From assembly GCA_026168455.1 (NCBI GenBank), contig CM047425.1:3632001-3696000 (forward strand): a DNA stretch of 64,000 nt, given 5' to 3'. This document shows, in pieces, positions 50,119 to 63,362 of this stretch. Positions within the stretch are counted from its first letter, which is position 1. Each line of letters opens with the position of its first letter. This stretch comes from Theocolax elegans (lineage: Eukaryota; Arthropoda; Insecta; Hymenoptera; Cerocephalidae). Below the pieces are notes generated by a model. The model saw nothing but the letters and a program-made list of their open reading frames with translations, ran no database searches and was not told the origin of the DNA. The position numbers were made by a program, and so were the translations under genes.

Positions 50119-50244
50119 TACACTGAGAGAAATGAATATTTAAGACAAATGACGTTTCTTAACTGTTAAGATTTGATGACTTGAATATTTACTAATAATT
50201 AACAATTTTTAAAAACAAACGAATGATTTATTTCTCTCAGTGTA
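50119..50244. mobile_element. TA-flanked MITE with CACTGAGAGAAA ends, copy 2
   Basis: TA, then CACTGAGAGAAAT, about 95 bp of AT-rich interior, ATTTCTCTCAGTG, then TA. The ends match the element at 46078-46290, so the two form a family of non-autonomous elements. Confidence 0.7.
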
Positions 50245-53200
50245 GTATATATCGAGAAAGTTGCTTTAACTATAATACTGTACATCATAAATTTTTACCG
50301 TTAATCGACGTAACATTAATTAGTAATTAATCTAAATAAAATTTCTGATAAATAATATATTATACGTGCTGCAGAAAACATCCAAAAAAGTCATCGGTAA
50401 ATTCCTTTGCAACTTGTTCGATATACATACTCATCGCGTATCCGAAAGTATACACTAAATTTCTTCCCAAGTATGATATCAATTTCAATTTTTTATTGTA
50501 CACTCGTGTAACTTACGATTTCCTGGTTGTCAACGCGTTCGTTGTAATATATCACTGAACTGACGCGCGAGAGAGAGAGAGAATGAAAAAAACCGATCTC
50601 CCACTATGCATCGTACAAATTTAAAGAAAAGAAAATAATCCACGTAAAACGTAGAAAAAAAGAGATATCGTAAATGAAAAAAAAAGAAGTGGGAAACTGC
50701 ATCGTAATCCTGGGAAAGGTTAAATAGACAACGATCAAATGAAAAAAGAAGAAGAAGAAGAAGAAGAAGAAGAAGAAGAAGGTTCGTTCGTAGGTTCGTG
50801 AAGATATAGGAAGAGAGAAAGGTATAGGTATAGCTCGGAACTCTCGACCAATCTTTCATCCAAGTGTTTGAATTGCGGCTGTATAAGCCTCGGAGTGACT
50901 CCTAATTTATAACTGTATTAATCCTTAAATGGTATCTAATGTCACAATGGCACAAGCAGCCTGATGTATCTGATGGTTAAATCCAGGAGGTACATATCTC
51001 CATCTCTTTTTCGCGCGGTATTGTTCATCTCGACCTCGCGCTCGTGTGTGTGTGTGTACGCGTTGCAAACGACGGTGTCGAGTTACCGGATGGTACACCG
51101 CGGGGCGTCTCTCGCTTATTTCCCTTTCTACGTTCGCGCGCGCGCGCACCCCGAAAAATACAATAATGCACCCTGTAGCGGCGTCGACGCGTATACGCGC
51201 CGACCAAGATGTTTTGCCAAACATTTGTATCTAACTTATGCCTCTTTCCCCCTTTTCTAATTCCCTTTTGTACTCTGCCCTCTTTTTTTTTCCTTTACTT
51301 TTTCGTTCAACGATCTGACTTTGTTGTATCTTCTAGTTTTGAGGTCGAAATCGGCATAATAGTCGCGTTTACCTTCTGTAAATTAGTTTCCTTCGGATTA
51401 ATTCAATTTTCATGCGATTACTTTCTTGGATAGACGATCGTCTTTCGTTTGTTCGCTTATATTTATTATATACTTTTTTGGAAGTCGTTGATGTATAACC
51501 TAAAACTCGATTATCGAATCATAAGTAAATATGTCGATGTTTAAACATTTTTTCAGAACATTTTTAGTTTAATTATCCTTTTATTAACCCATACAGTAGA
51601 AATTAGACGATTCGTTAATGTTTTGAGATTAGAAACAGTTATTTTTATTCGTCGTAATTATAACAATATTCTACCCATTTTTAATAAATGCTTATTTTTC
51701 TACTTTAAAAATCAGTGACATTTCCGCCAGCTACGATGTGCCACCAGTGAAATTTGAAAGGTTCTGGAATGCTGGAATTAACACATTGATGCCGTTTGAA
51801 TAGTCTTCAAAAAAACAATATTCAATCATTTAGTTTTTAATTTATTATTTTATTACGTATATCGAAATCTAATATAAATCGATCGAAATTTCCAATAATC
51901 TTCTCAAATATAGTCACAAAACGAACATAATTCTGAACCGATTTCTATTTTGATTAGTAACGAAAATTTATATAATCGACGACATAATAAAAAAAACATC
52001 ATACCTGGTACATACGTGAAGAAAAATATAGGAAGTAAAATACGTGAAAAAAGCAAGTTGTACTTCTTAAATATACAATCGATCTCGTTTTGGAAGTACA
52101 TGATCGATACGATAGCGTATCTACCGGTATATACCGGTTATTCATTATAAAGCAACAGTATTTATCAAAATCTTAAAGTAAGTATAAATAAAACTTCTGA
52201 ATATATACTCTAAATAAGTATACAAATATATATATATATATATATATTCAATATATAAATCGCATGTACTTTGTACTGCTTTATTTACTGCATTTATCTT
52301 TATTATATTATGTAATTAAGATCGCGAGTAAGTCAGATCTATCAAAATCTGCCACAGTTTGCTTATTATATTAAAGTGTGAAAAATTTGTCATTTAGAGA
52401 TAAAACTTATGAATAAAATTTTAAGTCCCATTTCGAATGAAATTTTAAGAATAATCCCTCAGTTTTTCCAGAAGCTTACCGTGATGTGAATTTCTTCAAA
52501 TTTTTTTATTGACGAATCAGCGAGATTTTTAGCAACCGTAAATCATTGTTTTATAGCTACATATTACCGACCAAAAATGTTTATATTTAAGTGTAATTAA
52601 TTTATAATTTTATTTTTTTCAGATTTTTCTTATAATTAGGTTTTAAAATTTTTGGGATTTTGTAAGCCGGTCTTTGCAATTTGGGTATCACATCCCTCTT
52701 GTACACGGTACAGTGTATAATTATAATAAATTTATGTATATACGTAGTATGTATAATTACATATATTTTATTGTAACGTATTTATAGAATATAATTTGAT
52801 CCATTTCCAGGTATGTGTATCGAATTTTTTCCTTTTTTATAATTTTCAATGTTATTTCATTTACGCTCTCTTAATTCAGTGCTTTTCATTGCTTACGGTT
52901 AATTAAATACGATCCTTTTTGGTACAATTCAATATTAAAAGGTTATCAAAAATATTTTTAATTATGACGATATGGTATATAATGGTGTGATAAAAAAAAT
53001 ATACGTGAAAAATAATGTTCAAGTTATGGAAGCAAAATTTCAAGCAGGTACATTAAAAATATTTCATGATGTAAGGAAAAAGTCATGTAAATGAACATTA
53101 ATTTTAATGCAAAATTAATTAATTCTACAGCAAATTTTGAAGTGAAAATAACTAAATATTATTTGTAATATTTAATGTTATGAACATTAATTTATACCTC

Positions 53201-53480
53201 AAAAGTTTTGATGAAAAACATTAAATTGATTGGCGAAATTTACACTGAAAAACAAATATATTGAAATCAAATAAAATTATTTAATTCTATAACTAATTAT
53301 TTGCTTGTGGTATATTTTTTTGACTCAAATACTAAAAAAATTTACTTAATTATAGTACTTTATTAGTTAGTTATTAATAGCGTTTCAAGTATCAAAATTA
53401 TCCAATAAACAGCTAAATGATCCATTAACATTTTTAACAGGGTTGTTTGATTAATACCGTGCTACGGTTGACAATTGAAC
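50245..53480. other. Non-coding stretch with one CpG-rich island
   Basis: A GA tract at about 50570-50582, an AAG repeat at 50746-50782 and a CpG-rich island at about 50960-51240 (including a (CG)n run near 51137-51148) are present. A fragment near 52560-52690 resembles the TTAA-flanked MITE family. The rest is AT-rich. Confidence 0.35.
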
Positions 53481-54952
53481 TATAATATTAATCTAACAAA
53501 TGATCCGAGAGTATTTCACAAATTCTCCTCTTACCTATAGATATTTGGAGCAATCGTGTCATTATTACCTATCAAATCTAGCCAACCGGTGGTGAAATTT
53601 CTATTAGGACTCCTCTTCTCTCACGTGCACACATTTTAAAATGGCCCGATATATTCATACAGGGTATACATGTATATACCACCATCTCTTTTTTCTCACT
53701 TACTGACAGAGAATACGTGTTGTGACGTCCTCCATTGTAATCGAGCGACGTTCAGTAGCAGCAGCAGCAGCAGCAGTTTGTGCCTGTGGCTGTTATTACC
53801 AACGCCATTCTTCTTTTTTCGTTAAAGGCTATTTATCTTTCTTTATTGCGATTACTTTATTTCGGTTTTGAGGGTGAGAGATACACACACGCACACATAC
53901 ACTAAACGGCGTTATATTGCGCTATACATACCCGTTGTCTATTGTAATAATGACGTTACGTTGCTTCTTCTTCTCGCTCTCTCTTTCTCTATCTTTTTTT
54001 TCGTGAATTAATGTGCCTTCTCCCCCCCCCCCCCCCATCATCCTCCTTTTTTTTGTCCATTCTTTTAAAACTATAGGAGTTGGTTTCGTTCCGCCTTCGA
54101 GCCGATGAGCCGTGTCCGGTATAATTGCGGAAGGTATATACACAACGATAAAATTGACTTGCATTGTGTCTGCCTGTGTATGTGTGCGTATACAACTGAT
54201 GCTCAATGATTTATTTTCATTTGCCATTAAAATTGATAAGTAAAGATCTAAAGGTATATACGATCTCGATTTATACACATATATATATATCACAATATTT
54301 TTGTTTTGTAACAACAAAATAGCGACATAGCAAATATTCTCTTTATAGGATTCAATCGTAACATCTCCATGTATCTACCTATATAAATAGTGTTTATACA
54401 CCCAAACGGAGGACATAATACTCAGTGGGACGCTTAGCGTTTATAATCCGGCAATAACAGAAATATCAACCGGTTACAATGCTCGATGAATCGTGACGTA
54501 AGCTTCCGTGCTACCAGTGTGGCCGTTTACTTCTTTTTTTTTCATATTCCTCTCGCTCTTATATACGAAGAGAAATGAAAATTTCTCTCTTACTCTTGTA
54601 TTTATATACACACGTTTCGGTTAATTTAGTGTTTAATCCTAACAGATTGGTCGTTTTATTCAAATTTATTACTTATGATAGATGCTGCGAACATGCGTTT
54701 AAGTATAAATTACTTCTTCCTTAAGCTCGGAAAAAATGTGTATTATTATTACGTGTACCTCGTCAGTGTATTCGTGTGATTATATTTGTTTCGACTGAAA
54801 TATTCATATATGAAATTGAACCGTAATTAAAATCTACGGATTGTTTATTTATTGTATTATATGAAGTTCATTGCCTCTTCTTTATTATTACTATACTTAT
54901 ACCGATCATATGATTATTCAACTTTAAATTAAACTTTAATTCGTGATTAACC
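53481..54952. other. Non-coding stretch with CAG and poly-C repeats
   Basis: A (GCA)n repeat lies at 53757-53776, a CA tract near 53883-53901 and a 15-base C run at 54022-54036. A GC-richer patch covers about 53600-54150. No polyglutamine-encoding frame is supported. Confidence 0.35.
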
Positions 54953-55305
54953 TTAACGGTATGTCGGATCAAAATTAAAGGAATATGTAGCTTTCAATCC
55001 AAAAATTATATCTAAAATATTAAATTAAAAATCCGAACAAAATTTATACGGATAGCTTGGAACATAAGAAAGGGCCTGACGTTATGATTTTTTTAAGAAT
55101 AAATCATTTTGTTGGTAGGTAATTATTGATAAAAAAAGGCATAAACTGTCAACCAAAGCATCGTAATCAAATTATGGATTTAAAAATATGGAAAATTTTG
55201 GGTAAGTTATTTAAAATTGACGTTCAGGATTTTTTTAAAAAAATTCATTCTTTTGTTTTTTTTAAATAAAAAAATGACCATTTTCTGAGTCCTACATCCT
55301 CTTAA
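54953..55305 (+). mobile_element. TTAA-flanked MITE, copy 2 (piggyBac-like)
   Basis: TTAA at 54953-54956 and 55302-55305 bound a segment with ends CGGTATGTCGGATC and GAGGATGTAGGAC (inverted). The interior aligns with 27289-27718 in the same orientation (for example CAAAAATTATATCTAAAATA and AAAATGACCATTTTCTGA). Confidence 0.65.
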
Positions 55306-56420
55306 ACGAAAATATGATTCGAAAATATTATTAAGAGATTTATTTGATTTAAAATCATAAATTAATCTTTATGAATGTAATTTATCGCACGGGACAGAGT
55401 ATTCGTAAACGAAGCAGAATACATTTCTAAAATAACATTTTGCATTAGTTTACTAATTGTATTTAATTAATATCTGATTTTATACTCAAATCAATATACA
55501 TTACCCCAGTATATAAATTGAAAAAATGTTTTTCACATTCAAATGAACCATAATTGTTTTATAAAAAAATCGATAAAACAAAAATGACTTGCTGTTATAA
55601 GCTATAGCTACAAAATGTATATCTACTCGTACAATTTCGAACCATTAAAAATATTCAAATTTTTCCCAGAATTTGTAAGGATATAAAAAATGACACACCC
55701 CCTCTGATAACTAAATTAAAAAGAAAAGTCCACTAAAAATTCTTAAAGTACGATTTATCATCGCGACATTAGGTCTATCGTTCGCATCGAATCGATAAGA
55801 AAGCTAAAAAAAAGAAGAAAGAAAGGTAAAAAGAAAGAAAGAAAGAAAAAAATAGGAGTATTTCTCTGACAAATCACCATGGTCGTTCCTCCTGTTTCGA
55901 CTACGAAGGTGTCGCGTACCTCAGTAGCGACAAGAAGAACAACGTGCGAACGAACCGAGCCTCAGTTAATGAATAGTATACGTGTACATCGAGCTCGACC
56001 CACACACACAGAGACACAGAGATCGTATATATAGACACATCCTCCCGTCCCTCTTTCTCCTTAGTTATGGTCGTGAAAAATTATCGGGTAGATTCAACTT
56101 CCTTTAAAAAGGGGCCGCGAGCTTGCAGGTCTATACGGTGTATATAATATCTCGCGAGCGACCCACCGCCGAGCGACGTCCCGTGGCGCGAGTCGCCTGC
56201 AGCTGCGATGGGACGCACACATATACATGCGACTATATTTATTTATCCCCAGTGTCACCATTTCGAAAGCAACGTCTCTCTTTCCCTGTATGTATGTATG
56301 TATATATATATATGTATATACGCGTCTCATCCTTATAGTTAGTTTTCTATAGGTATAATACTCTCCCTCGTGGATATTATATCCCAGAGTCGCTGTGTGC
56401 ACATGCGTCTCTTAGATATT
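55306..56420. other. Non-coding stretch with CpG-rich segment
   Basis: AT-rich to about 55780. From 55880 to 56400 the sequence is GC- and CpG-rich with a CA run near 56000-56012. A CCATGG start at about 55879 opens a 51-codon frame of low-complexity character. It is not called as a gene. Confidence 0.3.
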
Positions 56421-56449
56421 AGTTGAAAAATTTGTCCATTTGACTAAGA

Positions 56450-56535
56450 GTGTCAGAGGGGGGAGGGGGAGGGGAGAGGGAGGGGTGTATAAAAGTCAGG
56501 GAGAGACACGTACACCGGACGTGCTGTACGTACTT
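56450..56535 (+). promoter_or_regulatory. Candidate core promoter with TATAAAAG
   Basis: A G/GA-rich tract (56457-56485) is followed by TATAAAAG (56488-56495), a canonical TATA box. A DPE-like GGACGT lies at 56517-56522. The start site would be near 56515-56525, reading right. No coding exon downstream was confirmed; a frame-independent leader exon is possible. Confidence 0.4.
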
Positions 56536-56706
56536 GTTGTAACAACCGTTTCTCTTTTTCTCGAGCGATGTGAAACTATTTTCTTTGGTATTTTATAATT
56601 GCAGTTACTTCGGGTATTCGCGCTGTATCGTTCGGCCGGGGAATTATAAATATTTATTCAGCAATTTTGATTGTTCTCTTGTGTGCAGTTCCATTTTTTT
56701 AAATTA

Positions 56707-56780
56707 AATTGTTAGTTTACAAAATTAAGGACCCTCATGAAATTGAAAAATAATCCCTTTAATTTTGTAAACTAACAATT
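56707..56780. repeat. 22-bp perfect inverted repeat
   Basis: AATTGTTAGTTTACAAAATT followed by AA is repeated inverted at 56759-56780 with a 30-base loop. It could be a small MITE or a transcript hairpin. Confidence 0.7.
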
Positions 56781-57832
56781 GAGGGGGAAGTACAAGTATT
56801 ATTATCATTAAATTGTTAGTGTTTACTGTCGTTATTTATGTCACTAAAGGAGTTAAATATAGGCGTGTATTCCCGCGTATATCATATCTATAAAGGAATA
56901 ATCGTCAATTTTACTCTCGAAGTGTTTGTAAAATTTTTCGCCCAAATCAGTCTGGAAAAGGTCACTTTAATTTACAGCAACTGCAATTCAATTTTTATTA
57001 TTTATGTATCAATTTAAATTTTCCCGTTTTTAAATTATATGTTTACGTTTACACTCAACGGAATAGAATGCAATTTTTCTCCACCGTGTGAAGTTAGTAA
57101 AGTGGACTTTTCGAGTGAAAAAAATATTTGTTAATTTATCTAATACGATTATTAAAATTTTCTAACATTTTGATCCTTTCAAATATGAGATTTTTAGATA
57201 TTCTAAAACTTTTATGAAAAAAGTACTTGTTCCCCTGCGGGGACATACGAACACTGGACCTAAAACTGTACAAATTAACAGCAGAATGCTTAAAGTTATC
57301 GATTTACCCAATCTTTAATACGTTCAACTTTAACACTTCAGAAATTTAGAATGTTCTATTATTATTAACCCTTTTCGTCAAGAATTAATTAATTAAAAAT
57401 ATTTTTTCATATTTTCATTTATTATTGTATCAATTGATATAATAGTATCTTGTTAATCAAAAGTACGAATTAAACATCTTGTTTACTATACTTTTAATAA
57501 TTTACGTTACAATTTTTTTAATTAAAATTTTTCGTCTATATGTACATTATAATCCTATATATTGTTTCTGAAAGAATTAAATTATTAGAAATTTATTTAA
57601 AGCATTTATTCGCATCTTTATATATATAAATACTAATTCAATATTAGTATTATATATTTATTTTTTTTTTTTGGAAAAATATATTTTTTTCAGTTTCCCA
57701 ATTAAATTACAATTGTTGAACTAAATTTTACTTTTACCAATTTTCAAATGCAACTATGGTAAAAATCAAGGATTTTGCAAAAATAAATCGTAGGATGATA
57801 TAGGTATATATTCTTTTTCATTTATTAGGTTT
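56781..57832. other. AT-rich gap
   Basis: Nothing gene-like is recognised. Confidence 0.4.
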
Positions 57833-57940
57833 CTATTCCATTCTATCACTGTCGTCGATCTCATATTGAAAATCGCACACGCACTCGTGACCCATTCGTT
57901 TTGTTTTCGAATAACCATCGTACTCAGCTGGAGTGAGATC
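57833..57940 (-). CDS. Candidate terminal coding exon (36 codons)
   Basis: On the minus strand a CACCCAG acceptor is followed by a frame including LTPAEYDGYSKTKRMGHECV and an acidic tail, ending in TAG. An in-frame stop lies just upstream of the acceptor, so the exon must start about here. A strong donor (CTCAG, GTAGGT) at about 58121 could join it in phase 0 through a short exon reading WFFIVTQ. The two cysteines in HECVCDF and the composition look protein-like. I recognise no family. Confidence 0.35.
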   Translation of the reverse strand, partial: DLTPAEYDGYSKTKRMGHECVCDFQYEIDDSDRME

Positions 57941-58019
57941 CTGGGTGGTTTAATATTAATAGGTCCAACTTTTTCATCGGACAATCTCGCCAAAATATCG
58001 AAGCGACGGTTACACATAT

Positions 58020-58717
58020 ATACGTATACAACTTTTTACATTTTTATAAATAAGTAATTATTACGAACGATTTGATCTTTATTAAAATTTTTTTTAATTA
58101 TCGTATCGGCAAATACCTACCTGAGTTACAATGAAAAACCATGTACTAAACTGTCTTTTATAAATTTAAAATATCAACGAGTCTTCAATAATAATTCGAA
58201 CTCTGGTTATCTTCTGTTTTTACTTGCTAAAAGTGATTTTTCCCTGTTCCAATGATATAGATATACACTAACTAATTTAACATATCCACCCTAAACTTTA
58301 AATAACTCCGCGCGTCCTTCGTTTTATCTTAAACTTTCGCTAAAACCCACTACATACGAAACGACAATAGTGCGAAATAAACCAACACCGATATACGTAA
58401 ATGACAAATTAAAAAGAGAAAAGAGAAAAGGGAAGATGTATAAAGGAAAAGAGAGAGAGAGAGAGAGAAAAGGAAGAAATCTGCGAGAAGTCCGAGGTCG
58501 GCTCGAACAAACCAAGAGTCTCGAACAAGAAGCCAGGTTTGCTCACGATTTGTCTTGATAAAAGGGACGCGGACAAATTAAAAGTAATGATTTGTAGAAA
58601 TATTTCGAGCTCGAGCCGTTGGCCCCGCGGGGAAAACGGGCCGGCCCATTACGGATGCCTAATGCCTCATCTGTTACCCCGGCCGCGAATCCAGCCAAAA
58701 GTACGAGCGAGAGAGAG

Positions 58718-58757
<40 letters not shown>

Positions 58758-59070
58758 TTAGACCAAGCTCCTTTGGGGCATGCTTACATAGCTCCATTTA
58801 TATGCCGGGCTAAAGGATGTGTAATAACGACTCTCTATATACATGGCTTGTGCTACACGGGGAGAATTCCCTCGTAAAAATTGGCGAGGTGCAATTATTT
58901 TTGATGATAAGGTGGATTTCGCCGTTTCAATTGCGAACGTTTACACGTGTCTGTGTCTGTGTCTGTGTCTGCTTGTCTGTCCGTGTCTGTCTGTGTGTGT
59001 GTGTGTGTGTTTGAAGGTGTTTGCATGTACCTGAGTGGAGAATTAAATTAAATAAAATCTTGCGCAATTA
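58020..59070. other. Non-coding stretch with CpG-rich island and simple repeats
   Basis: A GC-rich island at about 58600-58700 adjoins a long GA microsatellite (58705-58755). A GTGTCT hexamer tract lies at about 58950-59010. A GA run also lies at about 58450-58470. No gene is supported. Confidence 0.4.
58705..58755. repeat. (GA)n microsatellite
   Basis: About 50 bp of GA dinucleotides with one interruption, next to a CpG-rich island. Confidence 0.95.
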
Positions 59071-59071
59071 T

Positions 59072-59468
59072 TTAAGGGGATGTTGGATTCAGAAAATGGT
59101 AATTTTTAATATTTTTTATAAACAAAAGAATAAATTTTTAAAAAATTGTGAATACTATGCTCTAAAGCATGTTTTAAACAATATACTCAAATTTTTTCAG
59201 ATTTTTAAATTTGTAATTTAATTCTGATTTTTGCGTTGAAAATTCATGCATTTTTAGACCAATAATTACCGACCAAAAATTGTTTATTCAATTATTATTA
59301 ACATATTAAATTTATATACTTTTTCTTAAAAAATCAAAACGCCATGCCCTCGCTTTTGTTTTAAACTACTCAAATAAATTTTGTTAATATTTTTAATTCA
59401 ATATTATTAACATAATTCTTATGTTGGAAGGTGTAGATCCCTGTAACTTGGGTCCGACATCCCGTTAA
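59072..59468 (-). mobile_element. TTAA-flanked MITE, copy 3, inverted
   Basis: TTAA at 59072-59075 and 59465-59468 bound the element. The ends GGGGATGTTGGATTC and CGGGATGTCGGACCC (inverted) match those of copies 1 and 2 with opposite orientation. The interior shares TTAATATTTTTAATTCAATA- and ATTACCGACCAAAAATT-type blocks. Confidence 0.7.
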
Positions 59469-62400
59469 AAACGAATAATTAATGAAATTATTAACACAAG
59501 ATTTTGATCGTAATAAACGATTGAAGATCGATAGGAGGATTTATGTTTTCTATCTCTCGAATAATCGATAGAAATTATCGAGTGTTCGAATAGTTGATTA
59601 GACTCTAATACGAGATGCGTTTAAAAATCAATTTTTAGTTTATCAGAAATTTGAAATGCAATGTGGAAATCATTTTGTAATAATTCAAAACGTATTCTAA
59701 ATGATCTCAATATTATGTTGACCGAAATCATTGGAAATTATCTCACACGATAAAGGTAGATTTAATATTTATTTGAATGGAAACATGGTGTCAAATAAAA
59801 TTGCGATCACTTGAAATCTTGATTTCAAAATCATTATATATAAATACATTTGATAAAATTGTAATCGTTTTAAAGTTATCCACATGGTGTAATATTATAA
59901 TTTTAGAAAATAATCATAATCACGCAGAAAATATGTAATTATCACTACAAATCATTTGATTCGATCTATGGCTGACGGTATATACAAATAAATTCGATTC
60001 GAAAATATTTAGCGATGCGTGAAATCAATCGTGAAACGAACGCCGATTTTCGTAGGAATAATATACATCAACGATATATAAGAAAAGATAAAAGTATAAC
60101 AGTACAATCCCTGGGCATTTAAATAGATGAATCCCCGATGAAAAAGCAAAAAAAAAAAAAAGAAAGGAAAATGGTACAACTGAAAGCAGTGGGAGTGGAG
60201 TATTCTAAAATCCAATGCGGCGTATACGCACCGATCAGGCGAACGCGATTCACGTGTATACGAATGGCCCGTAATCAAATAAAGGATCAGCAGTAGAGAA
60301 GAGAGGGAAGGGAGGAAAGAGAGGAGGTGGTAGGAGGAGGGGTAACGTTGAACAATGTCTGCGAGGAAGCCAACTCAGCAACCCGCCCGTTCCTTGTCCC
60401 GGACACACCCCCGCCGTAACCCTATTCCGCGACCGCGGATCCAAAGTGCTACCAACCCCTCTTCCTCCATTCCTCCCTCCCTCCCTCTTCTTCTTCTTTT
60501 TACGCTTTCCCTATTCACTTTTTTTTTCTCTTTTTCGGGGAACGACGAATTTGGATATATTTCCGAGGGTGGGCTTGTAGATACGCGTCAGACTGGTTGA
60601 CTCGCTCTCTGCCTCCGGGAAAAGTTTGACGCGGTCTCGAGGGTTCGCGCTACGCGTTAACAGTCGGTGATTTATTTCGATTTCCTGTTTATTTACTTCG
60701 ATACTTTACCCCTCTCTCACTCTCTCTCTCTCTCGAATATTCTTCTCTTTCTTTCTTTTCTCTTTTTCTAGCTTCTTCACTTTCTTCGCGACAATGATTT
60801 TATCGATTATATCGAGACAATTGTACTATCGGAATGATGTTCACCGTGTATATATACACCTTTTTCCGGCAATACCATTAGAAGAGAATTTTCTTATTCA
60901 TGTTGATTATGAGTGAGAAAAATTCTGGCTAATTGATTACGAGTTAATTTTATGATATCAGGTAATTTTTTCTAAGGAAATTTCCTTTGTATACAATCAA
61001 TTGTTTTTTTTAATAATGCGTCAAAAACAAATTTAGCAATTTGAATGGAATTTGCTTCAGAATTTGATATTGTTAATGGAGCATTATTTGTCAGTGAGAA
61101 GAAAGAAGCAAGAACCCAGCCTAAAAAAAGAAAAAAATTGACTGTACTAGTTTACAAATAATAAATTTATTGCATTTATTATATATTTATATACAAATAA
61201 TAAATAATAACGTTTGTCTAAATTTCTACCAGGTGAATAATTAGTTTGTTTTTTTTTATTAAACGAAGTATAATTATGCGAATAAAATATAAGAGATATA
61301 AATTATTGTAAATATTGTAAACCAAATATATACACGTGCGTTCAGGAAATTATTTTATTTGCGAAATTTTACTTAGAGATAGATCAATGATACTGTCCGC
61401 TAATGATCGCGTAGCTGATAAATAAATAATATTAAAGTTTATTTGTTCAACTTGTACTTAATTAAATCTACTATGGATTTTATCAAGTTTAACGTTTAAC
61501 GTAAATATACCTTTCTTTTTATTTGCAGAAAATATGAAATATATATCCGTTTACTGCATGAAAATCCTTTAAAATAAACAATGAGATTCGGTATATTCAC
61601 GAGGAGTGAAAAATAAGATATCGTGAAATGTAAATGGTTGAAAAAAATAGTGATTTTAATCCGTTTAATCAGTTGATACAGGAAAACTCGGGCGTAGAGT
61701 TAACCCTGGGTATACGTATAATACCGTGTCGTTATTTACATCGCAGATAGAAAGAGGCTGGCTCTCGATTTTTCACGGTGTCGGGCGAGGGAGTACCGGA
61801 GAAAATCGTCAAGTTGTCGTAGCGACGCCCGTCGGGAAGACGAATGCGGTTTAATATCGTCCGAGGCTCTCGAGAGACAAGAGGAAGGGAGAGAAAGAGC
61901 GAGCAAGAGAGGAGGAGGAAGAAACGAGGCTACTCTCTCGAAGGGATAGACATAGACGTACAAGCCGGCCTTACTCGTGCCTCGCTTACTTTCTCCATCA
62001 CGTCCGGAAGTCCGCGCGTCCACTCGGCGTCGCGTTGACAAATGTCCCCGCGTTCGTCCCCCCGGGCCTAGAAAGAGACTGGCTATCCCTCGAGCTCTCT
62101 TTTTCTTTTCTCGACTACTTTTCTCGCCTTCGTGAGCTCGTTTGCTATACCACCCGACTCGACTCGCCTCGACTATATATACTCCTCCTCGTCGACCAGT
62201 ATAAGGGCTACTCGCTCTTTCAAATTTATCTTTTTCTTTTTTTTTTTTTATCTTATTCTGCGATTCTAGTCTAATACTCCTACTAAACTTTCTTTTATAA
62301 ACTTGGGACTATTGATTCGTTTCTGGTTCGGAAAACTCCACGCGTTCACGAAGTTACATGGGAAAATCATTGGAAAATATTTCCTCGCGAAATTTTTGGC

Positions 62401-63270
62401 TTAATTAACCAATGGTATTATTTTACTAGGTTTATGTTGTTACGCAATATAATTGTTAATTATCGCGGAATAAATTTAATTTATTTTTAATTTATAAACA
62501 ATTTAGCGTGTGTGCACATTTGAATTTTTTTCATTGATCGATTTACACACATTTTTGTTGTTTATGTCAGTATATTAAATTTAGGTTAAGTATAAAAAAC
62601 ACACAAACTTCAATTCATTTTATAACCTGACTAACATTTTTTTATTATTAGTTTAATGTCATATTTTTATATCATACAATGTCTTTGTTAAGAAAGTATT
62701 TAATGAAATAATCGCAAGCCTTTCTTAATTTAAAATACTGAAATTAGCAATAAAAATTACTTAAATGGTAGATGTAAAAATTAAAGTAAAAGATCGGAGG
62801 TTCGAAGAGTCTACGAAAGATAATTTTTTTAATATGAAATAAATAGAATTTTCGTGTGAATAGAATCTTGTGAGGAAATACTCTTCAATAATGTTCTCAT
62901 GAAATTGTTTCTACATGAAAGCTGTGCTAACAAAGATTTTTTTACTTTCTGGTCAATCAAAAGTCAAATTCTTATTACCATAAATTTTCACTAAAAACGA
63001 TAAATATTGATTAAAAATATTTTATAACTTAAATTTTTACCAAACAATCGTTTCACCATGAATATATCAATCTAATTCACGAATAAAGATTAAAAATATT
63101 AATCGAAACGTCTCTCTTACGATATTCTATTCATCATATGTTGACTTTGCATTTCTGTTTTAAAGGACAAAACAAACTTATTACAGTCGTTTTAATTTAT
63201 TAAGTTAAATCAATTAAGTACTGTTGATACAGAAATAAAAATTGAAAAATAATACTTTTATATAATATTT
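59469..63270. other. Non-coding stretch with two CpG-rich islands
   Basis: Islands lie at about 60230-60670 (with CT tracts at about 60475-60500 and 60710-60735) and 61740-62220 (GA/CT-rich). The segments between them are AT-rich. No splice-supported exon was found. Confidence 0.35.
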
Positions 63271-63280
63271 ATAGTAATTT

Positions 63281-63362
63281 TACCATTTTTCGGTCAGTAG
63301 TTGACTAATATGACATTTTTAACCATAAACTGGCCAAACTATATTCAAATTTCTACTATTTT
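63281..63362. mobile_element. Solo terminus related to the CACTA element
   Basis: The sequence ACCATAAACTGGCC followed by TTTCTACTATT matches the right end of the large transposon (GTCATAAACTAG, then TTTCTACTAGGG at 38780) in order and spacing. Subterminal-type ACCATTTTTCGGTCAG precedes it. No internal region is attached. Confidence 0.5.

Noticed and set aside
53757..53776. (CAG)n as a polyglutamine-coding tract
   Set aside because: No supporting frame or splice sites lie around it, so it is best treated as a microsatellite.
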